DNA of 5,875 nt, taken from positions 1-5,875 of the forward strand of contig JBEIJQ010000176.1 in NCBI GenBank assembly GCA_040380145.1. The letters are read 5' to 3'. The DNA comes from JBEIJQ01 sp040380145. Its GTDB lineage: Bacteria > Bacteroidota > Bacteroidia > Chitinophagales > Saprospiraceae. The notes below the pieces were generated by a model. The model did no database searches. It saw only the letters and a list, made by a program, of their open reading frames with translations, and had not been told where the DNA came from. A program made the position numbers and the translations under genes. Below, piece by piece: positions 1 to 5,767 of this stretch (within the stretch, counting starts at the first letter, position 1; the number at the start of each line of letters is the position of its first letter).

Positions 1-41
1 ACGACGAGGGCGGCCAATGCCGCAAGGAGTAAATTTTTCAT
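1..41 (-). CDS. 5' end of a gene for an exported protein (partial)
   Basis: Only the first 13 codons are in the window, starting at the ATG whose complement is at 39-41. They read MKNLLLAALAALV and continue off the left edge. A Lys followed by an unbroken Leu/Ala/Val stretch is the n-region and hydrophobic core of a Sec signal peptide, so the product is probably exported or a lipoprotein. The mature part is not visible and no family can be named. There is no Shine-Dalgarno sequence ahead of the ATG, as expected in Bacteroidota. The nearest upstream AT-rich bases hold only imperfect -7 boxes. A perfect minus-strand TATCTTTG lies about 360 bases upstream at 401-408, which would imply a long leader. 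Confidence 0.6.
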   Translation of the reverse strand, partial: MKNLLLAALAALV

Positions 42-124
42 GGTAAAAATTGATTGGAGGTTAAAAAAATTAATTATAGGTTAATAAATGGGTTTATTTT
101 GGCTAAAAAGAGTAAAAAAGTATA

Positions 125-156
125 TAAAAAAGTGGCCTTATAAAAGGCGATTTTTT
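125..156. terminator. Terminator-like hairpin, symmetrical A and T tracts
   Basis: A 5-bp stem GCCTT/AAGGC (135-139 with 144-148) closes an ATAA loop. It is flanked by an A-rich run at about 125-131 and T6 at 151-156, so a U-run follows the stem in either direction. On the minus strand the U-run begins three bases after the stem. The stem is short, so this is a weak intrinsic terminator at best. It lies about 95 bases ahead of the minus-strand start codon at 41, where it could act as an attenuator, or it could end plus-strand transcripts running out of the spacer. Confidence 0.4.
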
Positions 157-205
157 CCCAAAAAAAATTCCCCGCGCCATCGCCAAACGATGTTGCAGGG
201 AAGGG

Positions 206-235
206 CAGGACGGTTTTTTGACCGCCTGTTTTTTT
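206..235 (+). terminator. Plus-strand terminator-like hairpin
   Basis: CAGG-(bulged A)-CGGT at 206-214 pairs with ACCGCCTG at 221-228 around a TTTTTG loop, and seven T follow directly at 229-235. This is the standard intrinsic-terminator form for plus-strand transcription. No plus-strand gene lies upstream of it within the window, because the only gene there starts at 41 and reads the other way. It would therefore end a non-coding or stray transcript. On the minus strand no U-run follows the stem. Confidence 0.45.
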
Positions 236-400
236 GCTCAATAAATTAAAAATTAGCTTTTTACAAAAAAACTCTATGTTACCCCCCCCCCTCCATAACA
301 CCGATAATTACAATCCCTTGCGCTTTGTCCATCAGGGATTGATCAACCGGAAAAAGGGGGAAATGGATAGGCATTGGGAGATATTTTAAAAAAGTGTTGG

Positions 401-408
401 CAAAGATA
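401..408 (-). promoter_or_regulatory. Minus-strand -7 box TATCTTTG
   Basis: The complement of 401-408 reads TATCTTTG, an exact match to the Bacteroidota -7 consensus TAnnTTTG. I see no TTTG at the usual -33 spacing; the nearest, at 440-443, is too far upstream. If active, the transcript would start near 395 and run left through the hairpins toward the exported-protein gene that starts at 41. An eight-base match in an AT-rich spacer can arise by chance. Confidence 0.35.
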
Positions 409-544
409 ATCGTCGGTTTTTTTAAAGTTGTTTTTTTGCCAAAAAAATGTGTGAACCCGATTTTGGGGCGGTTATTGGGCGTGGTATCCCAGCTCTGCCG
501 TTCACACCCTTGATTTTGCTCCATCGCCATTCCCTCGATTGCAT

Positions 545-552
545 TACCTTTG
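545..552 (+). promoter_or_regulatory. pheS promoter, -7 box TACCTTTG
   Basis: TACCTTTG matches the Bacteroidota TAnnTTTG -7 box exactly and lies 30 bases before the pheS ATG at 583. That predicts a start site near 559 and a leader of about 25 bases. The -33 element is poor: the TTTG at 515-518 is 26 bases away, longer than the usual spacing of about 19. The box falls inside the longer open frame that could start with TTG at 550, which favours the ATG at 583 as the true start. Confidence 0.65.
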
Positions 553-582
553 CGTTGCGAGCAAATCAGAAACCGTACCGTC

Positions 583-1614
583 ATGTCCCAGCACCTTTTC
601 GACCAAGCCACCGCGCTGCTGCGCGAGATCGAGACCGCCCAACCCGTCGGCAAAGAAGCCGTGGAGGCTTTCCGCTCCCGTTTTGTGGGCCCCAAAAACG
701 TCCTGAAAGATCTTTTTTCGGCCATTTCGCAGGTGGAGCCGGCCCGCAAGGGGGAGTTCGGCAAAACGGTGAACGCCGTCAAAACGGCCGCCGAGGAAAA
801 ATTCGCCGTCCTGCGCGAAACCCTCGAGGCGCACGAAGAAGCCAACGCCGAAACGCCCGACCTTACCGCGCCCGGCGAGCCCATCGCGCTCGGGGCGCGG
901 CACCCCGTTTCGCTGGTGCTGAACGACATCGTGTCCATCTTCTCGCGCATCGGTTTCGTGGTGGCCGAAGACCGCGAGATCGAAGACGATTGGCACAACT
1001 TCACGGCCCTCGGCACGCCCGAAGACCACCCCGCCCGCGACATGCAGGACACCTACTATCTGCTGCACGATCCGGCGCACCTCCTCCGCACGCACACCTC
1101 TTCGGTGCAGGTGCGCGTGATGGCCCAACAAAAACCGCCCATCCGGGCCATTTTCCCCGGCCGCGTCTATCGCAACGAGACCATCTCGGCGCGCTCCCAC
1201 TGCCAGTTCCACCAAGTGGAGGGCCTGTATGTGGACGAAAATGTGGGCTTTGCCGACCTCAAGCAGACCCTGCTGTACTTCGCCAACGAAATGTTCGGAC
1301 AGGGCACGCAGATCCGCCTGCGCCCATCCTTTTTCCCTTTCACGGAGCCCAGCGCCGAAATGGACGTTTCCTGTTTCATCTGCTCCGGCAAGGGCTGCTC
1401 GATCTGCAAGCACACGGGCTGGGTCGAGATCCTCGGCTGCGGCATGGTGGACCCCGTGGTGCTCGCCAACTGCGGCATAGACCCCGAAAAATACACCGGC
1501 TTCGCCTTCGGCATGGGCGTGGAACGCACCGCCATGATGCGCTATGGCATCCAAGATATCCGCCTGCTCTTCGAAAACGATGTGCGGCTGTTGGAACAGT
1601 TCGCGGGGAAGTGA
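583..1614 (+). CDS. pheS: Phenylalanyl-tRNA synthetase alpha subunit
   Basis: PheS is the catalytic chain of the cytoplasmic alpha2beta2 enzyme that charges tRNA-Phe with phenylalanine using ATP. The product has 343 residues, the usual length. Residues 1 to about 90 form the N-terminal helical coiled-coil arm that contacts tRNA. The class II catalytic domain follows, with motif 2 around FPGRVYRNE (191-199) and motif 3 at GFAFGMGVER (306-315). The segment with HTSSVQVRVM (171-180) is the standard family sequence. An insert at 264-275 has four cysteines spaced C-x2-C-x4-C-x2-C, a possible zinc knuckle that I recall from Bacteroidota PheS. I chose ATG 583 because the in-frame TTG at 550 overlaps the -7 box and adds 11 residues not typical of the family. 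pheT is not adjacent; a terminator and a convergent gene follow. Confidence 0.97.
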   Translation: MSQHLFDQATALLREIETAQPVGKEAVEAFRSRFVGPKNVLKDLFSAISQVEPARKGEFGKTVNAVKTAAEEKFAVLRETLEAHEEANAETPDLTAPGEPIALGARHPVSLVLNDIVSIFSRIGFVVAEDREIEDDWHNFTALGTPEDHPARDMQDTYYLLHDPAHLLRTHTSSVQVRVMAQQKPPIRAIFPGRVYRNETISARSHCQFHQVEGLYVDENVGFADLKQTLLYFANEMFGQGTQIRLRPSFFPFTEPSAEMDVSCFICSGKGCSICKHTGWVEILGCGMVDPVVLANCGIDPEKYTGFAFGMGVERTAMMRYGIQDIRLLFENDVRLLEQFAGK

Positions 1615-1649
1615 GGGGGCTTACTTTTTCCTTTAGAATCAAGCAATTG

Positions 1650-1690
1650 AAAAAAGGGGAGCGACCACCAACTGGTCGCTCCCCTTTTTT
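1650..1690. terminator. Bidirectional intrinsic terminator between convergent genes
   Basis: A perfect 12-bp GC-rich stem, GGGGAGCGACCA (1656-1667) with TGGTCGCTCCCC (1673-1684), closes a CCAAC loop. It is flanked by A6 (1650-1655) and T6 (1685-1690), which extend the pairing to 18 bp. A U-run follows the stem in both directions, so one element ends pheS on the plus strand, 35 bases after its stop, and the T9SS cargo gene on the minus strand, 17 bases after its stop. Confidence 0.93.
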
Positions 1691-1707
1691 AGAAAAAGCC
1701 TTCCGAA

Positions 1708-4011
1708 TTATCTGCCCTTGACCAACATGGGGCCAAACCAAGCATCGGCGCCATTCACGAAGCGGAGCAGGTAAATACCGTCGGGGGCAGCTGCGCCGAG
1801 GTCCAAGGACGCCTGCTCGGAGCCGTTCAACGGGGTGCTCAGTACCAAGCGGCCCTGCGCGTCGAAGACTTGCGCCAAACCGTTCATCGGCGCGTCAAAA
1901 GTCAGCGTGAACAGGCCCGTGGAAGGGTTGGGCTGCACCCGCACCGTTGGCTGCACAGGCAGCGCGGGCACGCCCACGGCGCAAGGATCCAGCACCAAGA
2001 TGACGGAAAAGCCATAGCTCTCACAGGCCGGATCGATCGTGGGAACGCCTCCTGGCGTCACCGGAGCGGCGGCCAAAAACGGTGTGGCGAAGTACGAGCC
2101 CTGGGGCAGGGTGCAATCGTTGAGCAGCGTGAGCGAACCGTCGGCATTGGCCGGGAACACCTGTCCGAGGTTGCCAGCGGCGATGGCCTCCGCAGCGTTT
2201 TGGACGGGGCCCACGGCTCCGGGCGTCAGCGCCCAAGCCAAGGCCGCACCGCCCGCCCAGGATTGTCCGACCACGGTGATCGTGGTGCTCTGTCCGCAGC
2301 AAAGGGTGTCCGAGGCAATGGCGGCCGTTCCCCCGGAGCAGTTGGTGCAGCTGAAAAGCTCGGAAAAAACGGCGTCGCAGGCGGCCAAACCGTTCGAGAT
2401 CACGAAAGTCTGGGGTGTGCCGTCGAGCTGCGGGCCGGCCAAGAAGGTGAAGGTGCCCACTTGACCGTTGACGGTGAAGTTCGGACAGGGCGGCGTGACG
2501 ACGATGGCGCACGGACCGTTATTCACCGTGGGAAAGCCCATGATCGGGTACACATCCACCGTCAAGGTGTTGGTGGAAGCTTGGCAAGCCGCTTGCGCCA
2601 GACCGGTGGAGTCGCTCACCACGCCTTTCAGGTAATAGGTCACCGGTGTACATCCCTGGTTGACGGGCATCGAAAAGGTCTGGGCGTTGGTGCCCGAACC
2701 GAGGTAAGTGCCTTGTCCGGCATAAGGATCGAAGCCGTTGGCTGTATCGTAAAACCAATCGATGGTCTGCGCTCCGCAGGCTGCGAAGGGCAGGTTAGCG
2801 CCCGTCAGGGATATGTTGACATCTCCGCCCGAACAAACGCCGCCGCCGTTTTGCGGGGATGCGGCCGTTCCGGCCGTGGGAGCAGCGTTCGTGGCCGTGA
2901 CGTTCACGGTAAAGGTCGGCCGAGAGGTCGCCCCGGAAACATACAGCCAGTAAGTGCCCGCCGCAAGCGGCTTGCAGATGCTCAGCGGCTGACCGCACGC
3001 ACCCGCTTCCACGACGGCCGTGGAGTCGAGGGTTTGCCCAGCGATGTAGCCCGGTTGGCCGGTGATGGCGTCGGTGTAGGTCACGCCCGGACAGTTCACT
3101 CCGCTCAGCAGGGCCAGGTTGTAGGCCCCGGTGCCGGACCAAGTGGGCACCGACACGTCGAGGCGGTTGCAGGCGAACGGCAGGGTGATCGAATACCAAG
3201 CGGCGGCCGGTTCTTCCACGCCGCAGGGCACGGGCAGGTCGTTGGTGAGGTTGCTGAACATCGTGCCGTTCAGCGCGGTGGTGCTCAGGCAGGCGGTGGC
3301 CGTTCCCGTCACTTGGGTATTGTTGCCCGACAAAGGCAGGGCCACGGCGTCGCCGCACAGGAAGCCGGAGCGGTAGGGCGATACCTGGAAACACAGGTCG
3401 CCTACGCCGCCATCGCTGGTCACGGCCTGGAAAAAGAGACCTATATCATTGACATTCAAAGTTCCGACGCCTTGGATGGGCAGTGAAAAGGGCGTGCAGT
3501 TGAGAGCGTTCGGCGGCAGGTAAAACTGTTCGCCGGAACTACAGAAGAGGTTTTCGGTCAGGAAATCGGTATTCTGACCGGCCGCGGGCGTGGTGCAGTC
3601 GTAGGGAATATTGATGAAAATATTGAGGTTGCCCGCGATCTCGGAATGCACGGCCAAACGCGGCGGCGCGGCGCCGGCGGCCCGGTTGGGCCAATCCTGC
3701 CAGCGGAAAACGAACGAGCGGTTGTAGTTGGCGATGTTCGTGCACGGCTCATAGGTGACGAAAAACAGGTCCCGCTGGTCGGTCTGCAGGCACCCGGCCA
3801 AATCTTGGACGGCACCGGAGGCCGTGGCGGTGGCGTTGTTCACGCACACGTACTGCGGCACGTTGAACAGGGGGTTGAGGTCGAGGGCCGTGTTGCAATT
3901 GTCCGGCGTACCGCCCTGCGTGACGGGCAGCGTAGGCGGGCATTGGACTTGGCCCAAAGCGGTTTGGGCCAGCAAGAGGGCCAATGGCAAAAAGTAGCGA
4001 AATGGGTTCAT
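1708..4011 (-). CDS. Large Cys-rich secreted protein with T9SS C-terminal sorting domain
   Basis: The 767-residue product starts with a Sec signal peptide (1-20; hydrophobic core FLPLALLLAQ, likely cleaved after TALG, leaving an N-terminal Gln). It ends with a type A T9SS sorting domain (about 688-767), recognisable from the PNPSTG at 694-699, GIYLLRF at 745-751 and the terminal LVKGR. It should therefore cross the outer membrane by T9SS and be released or anchored at the surface. In between I see an N-terminal module (about 24-212), a second beta-sandwich resembling a pre-peptidase C-terminal (PPC) domain (about 218-373, with AGTYWLYVSG at 351-360), an Ig-like module (about 378-487), then further Cys-rich sequence. 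There are 30 cysteines, none in the sorting domain, so many disulfides are likely. I see no enzymatic motif; adhesion or matrix binding is a guess. The ATG at 4011 is fixed by the signal peptide. Confidence 0.9.
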   Translation of the reverse strand: MNPFRYFLPLALLLAQTALGQVQCPPTLPVTQGGTPDNCNTALDLNPLFNVPQYVCVNNATATASGAVQDLAGCLQTDQRDLFFVTYEPCTNIANYNRSFVFRWQDWPNRAAGAAPPRLAVHSEIAGNLNIFINIPYDCTTPAAGQNTDFLTENLFCSSGEQFYLPPNALNCTPFSLPIQGVGTLNVNDIGLFFQAVTSDGGVGDLCFQVSPYRSGFLCGDAVALPLSGNNTQVTGTATACLSTTALNGTMFSNLTNDLPVPCGVEEPAAAWYSITLPFACNRLDVSVPTWSGTGAYNLALLSGVNCPGVTYTDAITGQPGYIAGQTLDSTAVVEAGACGQPLSICKPLAAGTYWLYVSGATSRPTFTVNVTATNAAPTAGTAASPQNGGGVCSGGDVNISLTGANLPFAACGAQTIDWFYDTANGFDPYAGQGTYLGSGTNAQTFSMPVNQGCTPVTYYLKGVVSDSTGLAQAACQASTNTLTVDVYPIMGFPTVNNGPCAIVVTPPCPNFTVNGQVGTFTFLAGPQLDGTPQTFVISNGLAACDAVFSELFSCTNCSGGTAAIASDTLCCGQSTTITVVGQSWAGGAALAWALTPGAVGPVQNAAEAIAAGNLGQVFPANADGSLTLLNDCTLPQGSYFATPFLAAAPVTPGGVPTIDPACESYGFSVILVLDPCAVGVPALPVQPTVRVQPNPSTGLFTLTFDAPMNGLAQVFDAQGRLVLSTPLNGSEQASLDLGAAAPDGIYLLRFVNGADAWFGPMLVKGR

Positions 4012-4244
4012 TGAGGGTAAGGTGGCAAAGGTTTTTTGGTAAAAAAGTCACCAAATATAATCACCGTTGCTGAAATGCCCGCTTTTTGCCAACTTTACCA
4101 TCCATTCCATGTGGGTTCAGACCGAGACGGAGAAGAAATTCGGATTTGCTTTTTTTACCGCCCTATTTTTTTAAAAAAAATTGATTTTAAAATATTTATA
4201 AAAAAATTAAACCCATCCGGAATTTTCTCCACAACACTTTACCT
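4012..4244. promoter_or_regulatory. Divergent intergenic promoter region
   Basis: This AT-rich spacer of 233 bases separates two outward-reading genes for exported proteins. Toward the left it has a clear minus-strand -7 box at 4052-4059. Toward the right no exact TAnnTTTG was found. TTTG at 4145-4148 followed by TATTTTTT at 4164-4171 is an imperfect candidate with short spacing. It contains a T6-GGT-A6 dyad at 4032-4046 and a T7A8 block at 4166-4180. The 72-codon plus-strand frame through it is compositionally unlike the genes and is probably not coding. Confidence 0.55.
4052..4059 (-). promoter_or_regulatory. Minus-strand promoter of the T9SS cargo gene, -7 box TATATTTG
   Basis: The complement of 4052-4059 reads TATATTTG, an exact match to the Bacteroidota TAnnTTTG -7 box. 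It lies 40 bases before the ATG of the secreted-protein gene. Transcription would start near 4045, giving a leader of about 34 bases. No good -33 TTTG is present at normal spacing. The position directly upstream of a well-supported gene makes it more credible than a chance match. Confidence 0.6.
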
Positions 4245-5006
4245 ATGCGCTTGACTTGTTTTTTTCTGTTGTTTTGGGCTGTCGGCGGCCCCGTGCGGGG
4301 CCAAATACTGGCCGATTCGGTGAACGGTGTGGTTTTTCGCCTCGTGGCCGTGGACGGCGGCACTTTTCGGATGGGCTGTACGCCCGAACAGGGCGACCGT
4401 TGCACCGACCCGGAAAAACCCGTGCATCGGGTGACGCTGTCGGATTTTGCCATCGGCGAGACGGAGGTCACCCAGGCCCTGTGGAAGGGGGTGATGGGCG
4501 GCAACCCCAGTTTTTACCCCGGCGACGATGACCGACCGGTGGAGAATGTCACTTGGATCGAAGTCCAGGATTTTATCCGGAAACTACGGCAACTGACCGG
4601 AAAGCCCTATCGCCTGCCCACCGAGGCGGAATGGGAATTTGCTGCCCGGGGCGGCAAACGGAGCGGTTCGTTCGCATACAGCGGCAGCGACCGGCTGGAC
4701 GAGTTCGCGTGGTTCGACGACAACAGCAACTGGAAAGTCCATCCCGTGAAAACCCGCAGGCCCAACGAATTGGGGCTGTACGACATGAGCGGCGGTGTTT
4801 GGGAATGGTGCCAAGATGTGAAGGGTCCTTATCCGTCACGAAAACAGCGCAATCCCACCGGTCCACGGGAGGGCGATCAGCATGTCCGGCGCGGCGGCAG
4901 TTGGGCCAACAGCGCAGTTTATTGCCGTGTCAGTTACCGCAGCGACGAATACGCCGACCACCGCGACGGTCTCACGGGTTTTCGATTGGCCCTGCCCCGG
5001 AAATGA
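4245..5006 (+). CDS. Exported FGE/SUMF1-fold protein, probably not a formylglycine-generating oxidase
   Basis: The 253-residue product has a Sec signal peptide (1 to about 19, core CFFLLFWAVGG, likely cut after PVRG before Gln20). One FGE-sulfatase domain (Pfam PF03781 family) fills the rest: FRMGC at 41-45, EVTQALWKGVMG at 74-85, PVENVTW at 98-104, YRLPTEAEWEFAARGG at 122-137, GLYDMSGGVWEW at 177-188, RRGGSW at 215-220 and GFRLAL at 245-250. True FGEs hold two copper-binding cysteines eight and three residues after GGS. Here the second is kept (Cys227) and the first is Asn222, so sulfatase activation is unlikely. The Cys45/Cys53 pair may form a disulfide in the periplasm. No sulfatase gene is adjacent. 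The start is fixed by the signal peptide. Cys5 is not in a lipobox. The role is unknown; a structural or binding function is plausible. Confidence 0.9.
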   Translation: MRLTCFFLLFWAVGGPVRGQILADSVNGVVFRLVAVDGGTFRMGCTPEQGDRCTDPEKPVHRVTLSDFAIGETEVTQALWKGVMGGNPSFYPGDDDRPVENVTWIEVQDFIRKLRQLTGKPYRLPTEAEWEFAARGGKRSGSFAYSGSDRLDEFAWFDDNSNWKVHPVKTRRPNELGLYDMSGGVWEWCQDVKGPYPSRKQRNPTGPREGDQHVRRGGSWANSAVYCRVSYRSDEYADHRDGLTGFRLALPRK

Positions 5007-5064
5007 TCGGTCGGCCCCTCGCGGATCTAGCCCAAGTCCGTATCTTGTGCCCAAAATCCGCCCC

Positions 5065-5685
5065 ATGCAACTGACACCCGATCAAATCGCCGATTCGATT
5101 TCCTATACGGAATACCGCACCCTTGTGGAGACCCTTTTCGAGCAGGGCAAAAGTTCCCGTTCGGTGGAGACCCTCAACACGCCGGACATGTTGGAGTATG
5201 TGAAAATGAACCTCCACCGGATGCACCGGCTCGACAAGACCTGTGCCCTGCTGCCGGAGGTGCAAGCCCATTTGGACGCCATGCCCGGGCCGGAGCTGTG
5301 GATCTGCCTGTCCGAGGGCTGGTGCGGCGATGCCTCCCAGATCGTTCCCGTGCTCCACAAAATCGCGGAAGGCTCCGGCGGCAAGATCGAACTGCACATC
5401 CTGCTCCGCGACGAGCACTTGGAGCTCATGGACCGCTTCCTGACCAACGGCGGCCGCTCCATTCCGAAGGTGATCAAGCTCGACCCCGAAACCCTCGAGG
5501 TGATAGGCGAATGGGGCCCGCGCCCCGTGGCGGCCCAAGAAATGGTACAAGAGTTCAAGCGCAAAAGCCAAGAAGCGGCGGGCGGCCCTTCCTACAAGGA
5601 AATGGTGGCTGCCATCCACAAATGGTACGCCGACGATCACACGGCCAGCACCCAGCGCGAAGCGGTGGGGATAAACCCCATATGA
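5065..5685 (+). CDS. Thioredoxin-fold family protein with single-cysteine WCGD motif
   Basis: The 206-residue product matches the Bacteroidota thioredoxin family proteins of the Thioredoxin_9 type (PF14595). It has a helical N-terminus (about 1-75), a beta strand ELWICLSEGW (77-86), the active-site-like W86-C87-G88-D89-A90, LLRDEHLELMDRFLTNGG (113-130), and the Ser-Ile-cis-Pro loop at 132-134 followed by strand KVIKL. Position 90, where classical thioredoxins have the resolving Cys, is Ala. Cys60 and Cys81 are the only other cysteines. There is no signal peptide, so it is cytoplasmic. A redox or thiol-transfer role is inferred; the substrate is unknown. It starts 58 bases after the FGE-fold gene on the same strand, so co-transcription is possible. 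TATCTTGTG at 5041 only partly resembles a -7 box. The longer frame from 4882 is rejected because it lies in the upstream gene. Confidence 0.92.
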   Translation: MQLTPDQIADSISYTEYRTLVETLFEQGKSSRSVETLNTPDMLEYVKMNLHRMHRLDKTCALLPEVQAHLDAMPGPELWICLSEGWCGDASQIVPVLHKIAEGSGGKIELHILLRDEHLELMDRFLTNGGRSIPKVIKLDPETLEVIGEWGPRPVAAQEMVQEFKRKSQEAAGGPSYKEMVAAIHKWYADDHTASTQREAVGINPI

Positions 5686-5767
5686 TCAGTGGAGCCTTAT
5701 AATTCATGAACAATATTCAACTTGCAAAAGCAACGCTCCCCGTTTGATCTAAGCGGTCAAAACCCTG
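5686..5767. other. Short convergent spacer
   Basis: These 82 bases separate the stop of the thioredoxin-fold gene from the stop of the minus-strand fragment at the right edge. I see only small imperfect hairpins, such as TTGC/GCAA around AAAA and a bulged pairing of GTTTGA with TCAAAAC, and no T-run. There is no convincing terminator. Confidence 0.4.

Larger units (their letters stand above)
42..544. other. Long non-coding spacer with hairpins and A/T tracts
   Basis: About 500 bases separate the minus-strand exported-protein start from the pheS promoter. I see no believable gene. The open frames crossing it are low-complexity Lys/Phe/Asn-rich runs or extensions of frames antisense to pheS. 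It does contain structure: hairpins at 135-148, 178-192 and 206-228, a run of ten C at 282-291, an 8-bp inverted repeat at 311-318/334-341, a minus-strand -7 box at 401-408, and an 8-bp inverted repeat at 449-456/500-507. T-tract/trinucleotide/A-tract dyads occur at 151-167 and 431-447. It may be a long minus-strand leader, a small-RNA locus, or decayed DNA; the sequence alone does not decide. Confidence 0.6.

Noticed and set aside
74..301. 75-codon minus-strand frame in the left spacer
   Set aside because: Starts at GTG beside the C10 tract and translates to a low-complexity Phe/Lys/Leu run from A/T tracts; no supporting signal.
449..507. Possible tRNA on either strand
   Set aside because: The arms flank only 43 bases, the inner stem does not give a 5-bp/7-base anticodon arm, and there is no proper D or T arm.
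550..582. TTG start for pheS giving 11 extra residues
   Set aside because: The TTG lies inside the TACCTTTG promoter box and the extra residues do not look like a PheS N-terminus.
544..1554. 336-codon minus-strand open frame antisense to pheS
   Set aside because: Exact shadow of pheS codon bias with His/Gly/Ala/Val-rich composition; no domain, signal peptide or promoter.
447..1721. 424-codon plus-strand open frame covering pheS in another frame
   Set aside because: Arg/Pro/Ala-rich translation produced by GC-rich pheS codons read out of frame; PheS itself is unmistakable in the overlapping frame.
1870..3486. 538-codon plus-strand open frame antisense to the T9SS cargo gene
   Set aside because: Long only because the opposite gene is GC-rich. 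The translation is Gly/Arg/His-rich with no recognisable fold, whereas the minus-strand frame has a signal peptide and sorting domain.
4240..4247. TACCTATG resembling a -7 box at the FGE-fold start
   Set aside because: Has a mismatch to TAnnTTTG and includes the start codon itself, so it would place transcription inside the signal peptide.
4036..4254. 72-codon plus-strand frame in the divergent spacer
   Set aside because: Composition is unlike the neighbouring genes, it overlaps the start of the FGE-fold gene, and it crosses the minus-strand promoter.
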